Source: Physcomitrium patens (lineage: Eukaryota; Streptophyta; Bryopsida; Funariales; Funariaceae). Taken from it: DNA of 64,000 nt. The translations under genes were made by a program, and so were the position numbers. Below are positions 49,001 to 59,224 of this stretch, in pieces. The stretch is from assembly GCF_000002425.4 (NCBI RefSeq), contig NC_037257.1, positions 19,442,257 through 19,506,256 on the forward strand, given 5' to 3'. The notes beneath the pieces were generated by a model. The model was not told the DNA's origin, did no database searches, and worked only from the letters and a program-made list of their open reading frames with translations. The first letter of the stretch is position 1, and each line of letters begins with the position of its first letter.

Positions 49001-50448
49001 CCATTGTCTTTACAAAGCATCCATTCATATCAAATTGCACCTTACAACTATAAGAAATAAGTTTATTCACCGAAAGAAGGTTCTTCTTCATATTTGGCAC
49101 ATGTAATACTTCTTTCAATTTGATCTTCTTCATTTGATTCTTCACAACAATCTCCACCACATGGAGCCAATTCCAATGGCTTGCACCATGCCATTATCTC
49201 CTAACCATACTTTTGTTGTTGGAATAGTCTCATAAGTGTCAAATGAACTCTTGTATGGAGTCATGTGCTTGGTAGCACCCGAATCAATGATCCATTTGGA
49301 CATGGTAGCCATAGACGTGCCTTCATTTGCCATGAATGCATAATCATCTCCACCAACTTCATCACATGCATTGTTAGCATTTTCTCTATCTCCTTTCTTG
49401 GCCTTGTAGCAATTTCGTACAAAATGACCCGGTTTTCCAAAAATGAAGCAGGTTCTTGCATTGCTTCTCACATTGTCACATTGGTTGGAATAGGTACCTT
49501 TGCCTTGTCTTGAGAAGAGAGCTGAATCTTCACTTTGATGCTCCTTCTCTTTCCTTTTAATTACTTCATGTGCAAGTCTTGATGTCACATAGTCCATTGT
49601 AAGCTCCTTCAACCTCAAAGACTCCAATGCCACAATGAGGTAGTTGTAGGACTTCGAAAGACTCATGAGGAGAGTCATGACAATGTCACCATCCTCTAAA
49701 GGCTTGTCAAACAATTGCGAGTTGATTTGCAAGAGCCTTTACCTTATTAACATGTGCCATGAGGTCTTCACCTTCTTCCATCTTACAAGTGAAGAATTTC
49801 CTTCTTGTGAAGAGGATGTTGGACAAGTTCTTGCTCTCATATATGTTGCAAAGTGTCTTCCATGCTTCCGCTGGTCCTTTGCAATGGATAATGTGAGAAA
49901 AGTTGGCTTCATCCAAATTGGTGGCAATCATGCCAAAAGCCTTCTTTTCACGTCTTTTGAAGTCCTTGTGGTCCTTAGGGCTTGCATCTATGCTTGGAGG
50001 GTCTTCACTCTCATCTACAATATCCCAAAGGTCCAAAGATGCCAACAAACGCTCCATTTTGACCTTCCAATGGTAAAAATTGTTGCCTCTAAACTTCTCA
50101 ATCACTCTCAAACCTTCACCCTCACTAGAAGCCATGTCTAAGGAGGAGTGTATCAAAGAATATTGAGAAAAGGAGTCTCTAAAAGCTTAAAGTCACCAAA
50201 CGAAGTTTACACTAGCTGAATCTCAGAATGCCATGTTATGAACAAATGAGTGGTATCTCACTGAAAACACTTTCAACTCAACTTGTGAAGCTTTCTTCAA
50301 GTAATTACACCCTCATGGAACTGACAATCACTCGTCTTAATCACTTTCTCATCGAAACACTCAAGGATAATGAAGAAACTTCACCAACTCAGAAGACACT
50401 ATCAAGGTCTTTCTACAAAGTCTTAACATCACAAAGCAAGGAGATAAG
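45646..50448 (-). mobile_element. Copia element B2, gag to RNase H
   Basis: 3' LTR 45646-46029 (384 bp), then reading the minus strand from the right: leader, gag from about 50130 (MASSEGEGLRVIEKFRG), CCHC knuckle (CFIFGKPGHFVRNCY), protease (DSGATKHM), integrase (NGVAERANRTIV), and reverse transcriptase with RNase H at 46293-47456 (DVKTAFLNGELEEDIYM, YLDDLIIL, CDADWARDANDRRSTTGY). About four breaks; otherwise all domains are present. The 5' LTR is not in the expected orientation (see 50449). Confidence 0.85.
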
Positions 50449-50832
50449 TGTTGAGGTAAAAGATAAAGATGTTGAGATAAATAGGTAATAGTAAAAGTAG
50501 AATAAGTTATTCTATAGAGAATATTCTCTTAGGTAAGTTGTTAATGGTCAAAGGCAACTAAGGACTAAGTGGCGGCTAGGGTCTCGACATGCGGCTAAGT
50601 TTAATGTCTCGACTGACGGCTAGGTTTAGAGTTTCGAGAGGCGGTTAAGTTTAGGGTCTCGAGTGGCGGCTAGTTATAGATAAATGTGGATGAAGTCTAT
50701 ACATATTGGATGTGAACTCTGATTATAAGTAACATGTGTTGGAAGTAAGAGTCATCTCAATCCACACTTCTCTTATGTGCAACCTTGCTGATTTCTACTT
50801 ACTTGTGTTATGCTTATAGTATTTCTTCAATA
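50449..50832 (+). repeat. B-type LTR, plus strand
   Basis: TGTTGAGG...CTTCAATA, 384 bp, same length as the B2 3' LTR. Confidence 0.85.
50571..50675 (+). repeat. Tandem units in B-type LTR
   Basis: About 4.5 imperfect units of roughly 25 bp, each like GGCGGCTAGGTTTAG.GTCTCGA. They are GC-rich in an A+T-rich LTR and lie in the U3 part. Confidence 0.75.
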
Positions 50833-50846
50833 GGTTATGGGCCTAC
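50833..50846 (+). other. Half-tRNA primer binding site of B type
   Basis: GGTTATGGGCCTAC directly after the LTR; one base from the A1 site. Confidence 0.7.
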
Positions 50847-51049
50847 TCACTCTCTGTTGTGCTATTCAAGTAAGTTGAAGTCATTTTCTCTTTGTTGCTT
50901 TTGTGTGGATTAGATCTTACGGCATTTGTTGATGTTAGGTTTGTTGGTATAAGGAGGCTTTTGGTATTAAACTTATACATCTCTAACATTGCTTTGTGGG
51001 TTCTTATGTCCTTGCTTTGTGAGGATTAGACTTTGTAGAAAGACCTTGA

Positions 51050-51533
51050 TAGTATTGAAGAAATACCTCGAATCATCACTTGTAAGTTCTTTTTCTTTCC
51101 TCCTGGTCACTTCATGGACAAGACTTGACGTAACATTGTTCATGGTAAGCTCCTTCATATTGATGGACTCCAATGCCACAATGAGGTAGTTGTGGGATTC
51201 GGAAAGGCTCATGAGCAATGCCAAGACAATGTCCTTATCATCAATTGGTTAGTCAGCAATTGCTAGTTGATAAGCAAGTCCTTTTACCTTGTTAATATGA
51301 GCCATGAGGTCATTTCCTTCTTCCATCTTTACCATCAAGAACTTCCCTTTGTCCAAAGGATGTTGTCAAGGTTTCCACTTTCATAGATGTTGCAAAGAGT
51401 CTTCAATGCTTCCGCTGGTTCATTATAAGCTATAACATTTGAAAAGTTGGCATCATTAAGGTTTATTGTAGTCATCCCAAAAGCCTTCTTTTCACGACGT
51501 ATATACTCCTTCTTCACTTTGATATCAGCGTTG
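51050..51533 (-). mobile_element. Copia gag fragment, host of A2, part 1
   Basis: Minus-strand gag of the C1-like group (SESHNYLIVALESINMKELT). It ends at the A2 TSD CGTTG (51529-51533) and resumes at 56286. Broken. Confidence 0.7.
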
Positions 51534-51819
51534 TATTGAATCATAGAAAGCAAACTCCACACAAGCAAGTTAGGACCAGCAAGGTTGCACTTCACAAATA
51601 GAATGTGGTATGAGATAATTCTTCCCATGCCAACCCTTTTCTTATATACTAGTACCAAGGTACCATGTGTTACAACCCATATGGGATATCTCTTAGGACC
51701 AGCCCTCTCCTTGTATTCTAAGGCACTATAGACCAGCAACTAACCTTGTAGGATATCCCTCATTACTCATATACTCTATTGACCATTAGCAACAACTAAA
51801 TGAGTTCTTTCCTTCAACA
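51534..51819 (-). repeat. 3' LTR of A2
   Basis: 286 bp, flanked by CGTTG at 51529-51533. Confidence 0.92.
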
Positions 51820-51837
51820 CTCCCACTTTGCTATTGG

Positions 51838-54800
51838 TCAATTAGCTATCAATCCTAATGCCTTACTCAATAGGTTGTGTCTCTCTTTTACCAAGGCTTT
51901 TGTTAGCAAATCAGCCAACATGTCTTTGGTTTCACAATACATCATATCAATAACTCCCATCTCTATCTTCTCTCTTATAAAGTGGTGTTGAATATCAATG
52001 TGCTTGGTTCTTGCATGATGCTTTGGATTCTTTGTAAAAGCCAAACATCCTTGATTGTCACATCTCAATGGAGTGGCTTCCAATTGCACAAGTCCAATGT
52101 CTTCCAACAACAACCTCAACCAAATTGCCTCCATTGCTCCATGACTTGCTGCCATATACTCCACCTCCATTGTGGACCTTGCAATGGTTGGTTGTCTCTT
52201 ACAATTCCAAAATATGGCTCCCACTCCAACAAAGAACACATAGCCCGTTGTTGACCTTCTATCATTTGCATCTCCAGCCCAATCCGCATCACAATATCCA
52301 TGTAATGCAATACTATCTCCTCCAAGATATAATTTGAGGTTCAAAGAGCCTTTTAAGTACCTCATGATTCTCTTGATGGTTGCCCAATGCATAGGACCTG
52401 GTTTTACCATGTGTTGGCTTACCACACTTACTGCAAATGCAAGATCCATCCTTTTACCCACCATTGCATACATGAGTGAGCCTACTGCTGCCTTGTATGG
52501 TATGCCTTGCATTTGATGCTCCACTTCAGCATATTCCTCATCCGTGAGCTTCATCAACTTCAAGTTGGCCTCCAAAGGAGTTCCAATGGGCTTGCAATCT
52601 TGCATGTTGAATCGTTTCAATACTTCTTCAATGTACTTGCTTTGACTCAATGTGATGGTCTTTGATACTCTATTCCTTGTAAATTCCACACACAAACAAT
52701 AATGAAGCTCTCCCAAATCACTCATTTCAAACTCTTTCTCCAATTTCTTCTTCAACCAATCTAATTTTACCATGGTGTTGCTTAAGATGATTAAATCATC
52801 TACATAGAGGATCACAACCAGCAAGAAGTCCTTGGCTTGCAACACATACAAAGAATGGTCAGCTTCACTTCTTATAAAACCTTCCTTTACAAAGAATGAG
52901 TCAATGCGTTGATACCATGCTCTTGGTGATTGCTTGAGTCCATACAATGACTTCTTCAACTTGCATACAAGGTTGGGTTTGTCTTGATCAATAAATCCTT
53001 GAGGTTGCTCCATGTAGATGTCTTCTTCCAATTCTCCATTCAAGAAGGCTGTCTTGACGTCCATTTGATGCATCTCCAAGTCTATTGATGCTCCAATTGC
53101 TACTATAGTTCTAATGGTAGTGAATTTGGCCACTGGAGCAAATGTCTCATTAAAATCCACTCCAGCAACTTGTGAGTAGCCTTTGGCAACCAATCTTGCT
53201 TTGTACCTCACAACATTGCCCATAGCATCTCTCTTGATTATAAACACCCACTTACATCCAATTGCTGAACGATTTGGTGGAAGTGGAGTCAACTCCCATG
53301 TCTTGTTGTCCATAAGAGATTTGTACTCTTCTTGCATAGCAATCTCCCACTTCATCGAATCACCACATCTCATTGCATCACACAAAGTCAATGGATCATC
53401 AAGAAGAGTAACATTGGCCTGATCTTCACTTACTTGTGGAAAGATGTGGTTCTTCCACCATTCACCTTGTGGTCTTCTTTCACGTGTTGGATATCTTCTC
53501 TCATGCAAAGAAGATGAGCCTTCATGCACCTCTTGTTGCCTTCTATGGCTCATACACTTCCTTCTCTCATTCATTGGTTGATATTCTTCATCTTCATTCT
53601 CTTCATTGTGCTTGTTGTATCTTGCTGGAATTGAAGTCTTTACAGAGTTGGGCTCTTCTTCAATAATATCTTCATTTCCATCTTCACTTGGAGAATGCTC
53701 TTCTTCATCTTCTTCTTTGTTTGCTGAAATTGAAGATGTGTCCACAAACACACCACTACTCCCACTTGGACACATCTTCCACTTTTCACTTGCACTCTTA
53801 TACTCCAAGAACTCTACATCACGACTTTTGATGATCTTTTTGGTGTCTAAACACATGAGCCTATATGCCTTGGTGCCTTCACAATATCCAAGGAATGCAC
53901 ATCTTGTGCCCTTTGCATCAAGTTTGCCTCTCATACTATCTGGAACTTTAGCATATGTAATGCATCCAAAAATCCTCATATGAGATAAACAAGGTTTCTT
54001 ACCAGTCCAAGCTTCTTCGGGAGTCATTCCTTCAAGTGCACTTGTGGGACACCTATTTCTTGTATATACGGCATTTACCACAGCTTCCGCCCAATACTCA
54101 TATCCAAGCTTTTGAGCATGAATCATACTCCTTGCCATCTCCACAATGGTGCGATTTGTTCTTTCAGCAACTCCATTTTGTTGTGGGGTATAGGGAGTGG
54201 AGGTTTGTCTTGCAATACCTTCATGCTTCAATAACTCATCAAAGTCTTTGGACAAATACTCACCTCCATTGTCCGATCTGAGCACCTTAATCTTGTGCTC
54301 ACATTGCTTCTCCACAAGTGCTTTCCACTCCTTAAACTTAGCAAAACACTCACTTTTGGCCTTGATGATATAAATCCATACCTTCCTTGAAAAGTCATCA
54401 ATAAATGTGACAAAATATCTTGCTCCACTCATAGATGGTGTTTTCATGGGTCCACAAACATCAGAATGCACAAGCTCCAGCAATTGATTTGCTCTTGTTG
54501 CAATTCCACTAGGAAATGGTGTCCTATGTTGTTTGCCTTGAATGCAACCTTCACAAGATAGATTCATAGTAGAATGGCCAAGGTCTAAGCCACTTACCAT
54601 GGATTGAAGCTCCTTCATGCTTTTGGCATTCAAATGTCCAAGTCTTTGATGCCAAATGCCCACCTTATCTTCATTTGATGGAAATTCAGCAAAAGCAGCA
54701 ACCTCTACTCCATTGATGCGCTTGCAATTGATAATATAGAGATTGCCATCTCTAATCCCTTTTGCTACTTCTTTGCCTTCCATGGTTCTCACAAAACATC

Positions 54801-55449
54801 CATTCATATTGAATTGCACTTTGCACCCATGACTTACAAGTTTACTCACCGAAAGGAGGTTCTTCTTCATCTTTGGCACATGCAACACATCCTTGAGTGT
54901 GATCCTCTTGCTTATGCCCTTCACCACTACTTCCACTACAATGGTGCCCATTCCAATGGCTTGTACCATACCATTATCACCTAACCAAACCTTAGTTGCT
55001 GGAATTGGTTGATAAGTGTTAAATGAACACTTGTATGGAGTCATGTGTTTGGTACATCCAGAATCCACGATCCATTTGCTCATATCAAGCATGGAAGAAG
55101 TTTGTTTTGCCATGAATGCAAAGTCATCACCTCCATGGTCATGAAAAGCATTATTGGCATTCTCTCTTTCTCCTCTCTTTGCCTTGAAACAATTCCTAGC
55201 AAAATGCCCTGGTTTTCTACAAATATAACAAGTTTTGGGAAGATTATGTTGAATGGAAGTACTTGCCTTACTTGGTCTCGTGAATAGTGCTGATTGCTCT
55301 CCAATAGACTCCTTTTGCTTTCTTTTGGTCACTTCATGGGCTAGTCTTGTCGTGACATAGTCCAAAGTAAGATCTTTTCTTGAAATTGACTCCAATGCCA
55401 CAATGAGGGAGGAATAGGAGTCCGGAAGGCTTGAGAGCAATGTCATCAC
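51838..55449 (-). CDS. A2 gag-pol open frame (knuckle, PR, IN, RT, RH)
   Basis: Fossil element gene, 1203 codons. Domains by residue: CCHC knuckle about 72-85 (CYICRKPGHFARNC), protease about 125-200 (DSGCTKHMTPYK), pre-integrase about 265-330 (WHQRLGHLN), integrase core about 350-520 (YFVTFIDDFSRKVWIY, SDNGGEYLS, PQQNGVAERTNRTI), linker, reverse transcriptase about 700-950 (DVKTAFLNGELEEDIYM, YVDDLIIL), and RNase H about 1035-1180 (GYCDADWAGDANDRRS). It is a plausible source of enzymes for relatives that lack them. Confidence 0.9.
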   Translation of the reverse strand: MMTLLSSLPDSYSSLIVALESISRKDLTLDYVTTRLAHEVTKRKQKESIGEQSALFTRPSKASTSIQHNLPKTCYICRKPGHFARNCFKAKRGERENANNAFHDHGGDDFAFMAKQTSSMLDMSKWIVDSGCTKHMTPYKCSFNTYQPIPATKVWLGDNGMVQAIGMGTIVVEVVVKGISKRITLKDVLHVPKMKKNLLSVSKLVSHGCKVQFNMNGCFVRTMEGKEVAKGIRDGNLYIINCKRINGVEVAAFAEFPSNEDKVGIWHQRLGHLNAKSMKELQSMVSGLDLGHSTMNLSCEGCIQGKQHRTPFPSGIATRANQLLELVHSDVCGPMKTPSMSGARYFVTFIDDFSRKVWIYIIKAKSECFAKFKEWKALVEKQCEHKIKVLRSDNGGEYLSKDFDELLKHEGIARQTSTPYTPQQNGVAERTNRTIVEMARSMIHAQKLGYEYWAEAVVNAVYTRNRCPTSALEGMTPEEAWTGKKPCLSHMRIFGCITYAKVPDSMRGKLDAKGTRCAFLGYCEGTKAYRLMCLDTKKIIKSRDVEFLEYKSASEKWKMCPSGSSGVFVDTSSISANKEEDEEEHSPSEDGNEDIIEEEPNSVKTSIPARYNKHNEENEDEEYQPMNERRKCMSHRRQQEVHEGSSSLHERRYPTRERRPQGEWWKNHIFPQVSEDQANVTLLDDPLTLCDAMRCGDSMKWEIAMQEEYKSLMDNKTWELTPLPPNRSAIGCKWVFIIKRDAMGNVVRYKARLVAKGYSQVAGVDFNETFAPVAKFTTIRTIVAIGASIDLEMHQMDVKTAFLNGELEEDIYMEQPQGFIDQDKPNLVCKLKKSLYGLKQSPRAWYQRIDSFFVKEGFIRSEADHSLYVLQAKDFLLVVILYVDDLIILSNTMVKLDWLKKKLEKEFEMSDLGELHYCLCVEFTRNRVSKTITLSQSKYIEEVLKRFNMQDCKPIGTPLEANLKLMKLTDEEYAEVEHQMQGIPYKAAVGSLMYAMVGKRMDLAFAVSVVSQHMVKPGPMHWATIKRIMRYLKGSLNLKLYLGGDSIALHGYCDADWAGDANDRRSTTGYVFFVGVGAIFWNCKRQPTIARSTMEVEYMAASHGAMEAIWLRLLLEDIGLVQLEATPLRCDNQGCLAFTKNPKHHARTKHIDIQHHFIREKIEMGVIDMMYCETKDMLADLLTKALVKERHNLLSKALGLIAN

Positions 55450-55986
55450 AACATCTTCTTCAGGTAAAGGCTTGTCAATAATAGCAAGTTAGTTTGCAAA
55501 TGCTTTTACCTTATTCACATGAGCCATGAGATCTTCACCTTCATCTCAAGCTATCACCCTCAAAAGATGCCATCTCAAGCTACACGTAGGTCCAAAAAAC
55601 TCTTGATTTGGAGTTGTAATGGAGAAGATATCACTACTCAAAGATCGCTGAACCACAAACCCAGAATTCGCTGTTTTGCAACTTTTTGTAAATTATGAGT
55701 CCAAATCACGTCTAAATGGTGGGGAATGAATTGTAAAGTAATTCTATGGCTCTCATAAGTCTCCCTCACGTCACTCCACTCAAAATGACTCACTATCTCA
55801 TAAAACTTTCAAACACTAGTGTTACTTCAGCAAAGACACTATCAAGGTCTTGCACAAAATTCATATACTCACAAATCCAGGAGCAATGACTTCAACAACA
55901 CACTAGCAACACTCTACCATAAGATCCCAACCACCAAATTAAGCAACAAAGAAATAATGCAAGAACAACTTACTTGGTAAGAGAGT

Positions 55987-56000
55987 GTTGGCCCATAACC
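55987..56000 (-). other. Half-tRNA primer binding site of A2
   Basis: Minus strand GGTTATGGGCCAAC directly beside the 5' LTR. Confidence 0.75.
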
Positions 56001-56285
56001 TATTGAAACATAGAAAGCAAACTCCACACAAGCAAGTTAGGACCAGCAAGGTTGCACTTCACAAATAGAATGTGGTATGAGATAATTCTTCCCATGCCAA
56101 CCCTTTTCTTATATACTAGTACCAAGGTACCATGTGTTACAATCCATTGGGATATCTCTTAGGACCAGCCCTCTCCTTGTATTCTAAGGCACTATAGACC
56201 AGCAACTAACCTTGTAGGATATCCCTCATTACTCATATACTCTATTGACCATTAGCAACAACTAAATGAGTTCTTTCCTTCAACA
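56001..56285 (-). repeat. 5' LTR of A2
   Basis: 285 bp, followed by CGTTG at 56286-56290. Confidence 0.92.
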
Positions 56286-56290
56286 CGTTG

Positions 56291-56876
56291 TCACTTGGAG
56301 GGTCTTCACTTTTTTCAACAATATCTTAAAGGTCTTATGAAGCCAAAAAAAGCTCCATTTTCTTCTTCCAATGGTAAAAGTTGTCACCTCTAAACTTTTC
56401 AATCACTCTCAAGCTTTCAGCTTCACTTGAAGCCATATCTAAAGAAGTGATGTGTGAAAGAAAATCAAGAAAAAAAGATAAAGAACTCTCAAAATCAACA
56501 AGAAGGTGTTGCTACCTTAGAAATCCAGAATGCCTTCTTTGTAAGTAAATAAGTGATTTTACTCTTGTATCACTTTCAACTTCACATATAAGACTTCTCA
56601 CAAGTATTACTATCTATCTGAACTTGTTGTATAAGCTCTGCGACTCTTCAATCACCCTTCTTTTTTCACAAAGTACTTCTTACCTCACCAAAAATACTTC
56701 TTGTTGTTGAAGAACAGCAAGTACTTGCTTAGTTACAACCACATAAAGTTTAAGCATAGTATGTTGCTAATAGTAAAAATGTAGCAAAGATGTAAAGTAA
56801 GTTATTATGGTGGTACTGAGGCTTTACTAAGAAAAGGTAGAAACAGATCTAATATCAATTGGATGGAAGTTGCCTC
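56291..56876 (-). mobile_element. Copia gag start and leader, host of A2, part 2
   Basis: Continuation of 51050-51533: the N-terminal gag (minus-strand text IEKFRGDNFYHW near 56.4 kb) and an untranslated leader like that of C1, interrupted at 56877 by A3. Confidence 0.65.
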
Positions 56877-57163
56877 TGTTGAAACATAGAAAGCATACTC
56901 CACACAAATAAGTTAGGACCAGTAAGGTTGAACTTTAACAAATCGAGTGTGGTATGAGATAATTTTTCCCATGCCAATCCATTTCTTATATATTAGTATC
57001 AAGGTACCAAGTGCTACAACCTATATGGGGTATCTCCTATGACCAGCCCTCCTCTTGTACTCTAATGCACTATAGACCAGCACCTAACCTTATGCGATAT
57101 CCCTAACAATACTTGTACTCTATTGACCATTAGCGACTACTTAAAGAGTACTTTCCTTCAATA
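56877..57163 (-). repeat. 3' LTR of A3
   Basis: 287 bp A-type LTR, more diverged than those of A1, A2 and A6. Confidence 0.8.
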
Positions 57164-57398
57164 CTCCCACTTTGCTATTGGTCAATTACCTATCAATCCT
57201 AATGCATTACTCAACTTATTGTGTCTTTCCCTAACTAAGGCTTTTGTCAATATATCAGCCAACATGTCTTTGGTTTCACAATAAATCATATCAATAACTC
57301 CCATTTCTATCTTCTTTCTTATGAAATGATGTTCAATAACAATGTGCTTGGTTCTTGCATGATGCTTTGGATTCTTTACAAAAGCCAGACATCCTTGA
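56877..57398 (-). mobile_element. Copia element A3, 3' LTR and RNase H end
   Basis: LTR 56877-57163 in minus orientation, then the last part of RNase H to 57398, where A4 is inserted. The rest of A3 is outside the window or lost. Confidence 0.75.
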
Positions 57399-57685
57399 TG
57401 TTGAAGGAAAGAACTCTATAAGTAGTTGCTAATGGTCAATAGAGTATAAGTGTTGTTAGGGATATCCCATAAGGTTAGGTGCTAGTCTATAGTGCATTAG
57501 AGTACAAGGAGAGGGCTAGTCCTAGGAGATATCCCATATGGGTTATAGCACTTCGTACCTTGGTACTAGTATATAAGGAAAGGGTTGGCATGGGAAGAAT
57601 CATCTCTTACCACACTCTATTTGTTAAAGTGCAACCTTGCTGGTCCTAACCTACTTGTGTTGAGTATACTTTCTATGTTTCAATA
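57399..57685 (+). repeat. 5' LTR of A4
   Basis: 287 bp. TATA box TATATAAG at 57570-57577, preceded by CTTGGTACTAG. Confidence 0.88.
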
Positions 57686-58511
57686 GGTTATGGACCCACA
57701 TTCTCTTACCAAGTAAGTTGTTCTTGTATTATTTCTTTGTTGCTTGTTTTTGGTGGTTGAGATCTTATAGTAGAGTGTTGCTAGTGAATTGTTGAAGTCA
57801 TTGCTCCTGGATTTGTGAGTGTATGAGCTTAGTGCACGACCATGATAGTGTCTTTGCTGAAGGAGCACTAGTATTTGAGAGTTTTATGAGAAAGTGAGTC
57901 ATTTTGAGTGAAGTAACGTTAGAGAGACGTTTGAAAGTCATAAAATCACATTACAAACCATTCTCCAAAATTTAGACGTATTATGGACTCAAAATATGCA
58001 AAAAGTTGAAAAACAGCGAATTCTGGGTTTGTAGTTCAGAAATCTTTAAGTAGTCATATCTTTTGCATTACAACTCCAAATTTAGAGTTTTTTGGACCTA
58101 CTTGTAGCTTGAGATGGCGTCTTTTGAGGGTGATAGCTTAAGAGTTGTTGAAAAGTTCAGAGGTGACAACTTTCACCACTGGAATGCCAAAATGGAACTA
58201 CTTTTGGCATCATTAAATCTTTGGGAGATAGTAAATGAGGAGGAACTTGCACCTGGGGTAGAGGCAAGCATCAAGGAGCAAAAGGACTTCAAAAGACGAG
58301 AGAAGAAGGCTTTTCACATAATTGCCACTAATTTAGATGAAAGCAACTTTGCTCATGTCATTTCTTGCAAAGGAGCAGCAGATGCATGGAAGACTCTTTG
58401 CAATGTCTATGAAAGTAGGAATCTCTCCAATGTGCTATGGTCAAGGCAAAAGTTCTTCACCGTGAAGATGGAAGAAGGTGAAGATCTCATGGCTCATATA
58501 AATAAGGTAAA
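57399..58511 (+). mobile_element. Copia element A4, 5' LTR to gag
   Basis: LTR 57399-57685, primer site 57686-57699 (GGTTATGGACCCAC), leader, and gag from 58114 (MASFEGDSLRVVEKFRGDNF). It is interrupted by A5 in the gag. The remainder should lie beyond the right edge of the window. Confidence 0.85.
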
Positions 58512-58797
58512 TGTTGAAGGAAAGAACTCATTTAGTTGTTGCTAATGGTCAATAGAGTATATGAGTAATGAGGGATATCCTACAAGGTTAGTTGCTGGTC
58601 TATAGTGCCTTAGAATACAAGGAGAGGGCTGGTCCTAAGAGATATCCCATATGGGTTGTAATACATGGTACCTTGGTACTAGTATATAAGAAAAGGGTTG
58701 GCATGGGAAGAATCATCTCATACCACATTCTATTTGTGAAGTGCAACCTTGCTGGTCCTAACTTTCTTGTGTGGAGTTTGCTTTCTATGTTTCAATA
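58512..58797 (+). repeat. 5' LTR of A5
   Basis: 286 bp, almost identical to the A2 LTRs. TATA box TATATAAG at 58683-58690, preceded by GGTACCTTGGTAC. Confidence 0.9.
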
Positions 58798-59224
58798 GGT
58801 TATGGGCCCACACTCTCTTACCAAGTAAGTTGTTCTTGCATTATTTCTTTGTTGCTTACTTTGGTGGTTGGGATCTTATGGTAGAATGTTGCTAGTGTGT
58901 TGTTGAAGTCATTGCTCCTGGATTTGTGAGTATATGAGTTTTGTGCAAGACCTTGATAGTGTCTTTGCTGAAGTAACACTAGTGTTTGAAAGTTTCATGA
59001 GATAGTGAGTCATTTTGAGTAAAGTGACGTGAGGGAGACTTATGAGAGCCATAGAATTACTTTACAATTCATTCCCCACCATTTAGACGTGATTTGGACT
59101 CATAATTTACAAAAAGTTGCAAAACAGCGAATTCTGGGTTTGTGGTTCAGCGATCTTTGAGTAGTGATATCTTCTCCATTACAACTCCAAATCAAGAGTT
59201 TTTTGGACCTACGTGTAGCTTGAG

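Larger units (their letters stand above)
50449..51049 (+). mobile_element. B-type 5' LTR, primer site and leader, plus strand
   Basis: A 384-bp LTR (50449-50832), a half-tRNA primer site and about 200 bases of leader point the opposite way to B2, which ends right beside it. The leader stops within text that also occurs, inverted, at the end of B2 (AGACTTTGTAGAAAGACCTT). After it come 14 bases of an LTR end (TATTGAAGAAATAC), then minus-strand gag. It is either a truncated separate insertion or a rearranged B2 end. Confidence 0.7.
51534..56285 (-). mobile_element. Copia element A2, young, near-complete pol
   Basis: LTRs 51534-51819 and 56001-56285 differ by 2 substitutions and 1 indel; TSD CGTTG on both sides. 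Minus-strand reading: LTR, primer site, leader, a shortened gag, then an open frame of 1203 codons (51838-55449) with CCHC knuckle, protease, integrase, reverse transcriptase and RNase H in Ty1/copia order. Gag has lost its N-terminal part, so the element is broken (about two breaks) but very recent. Confidence 0.93.
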
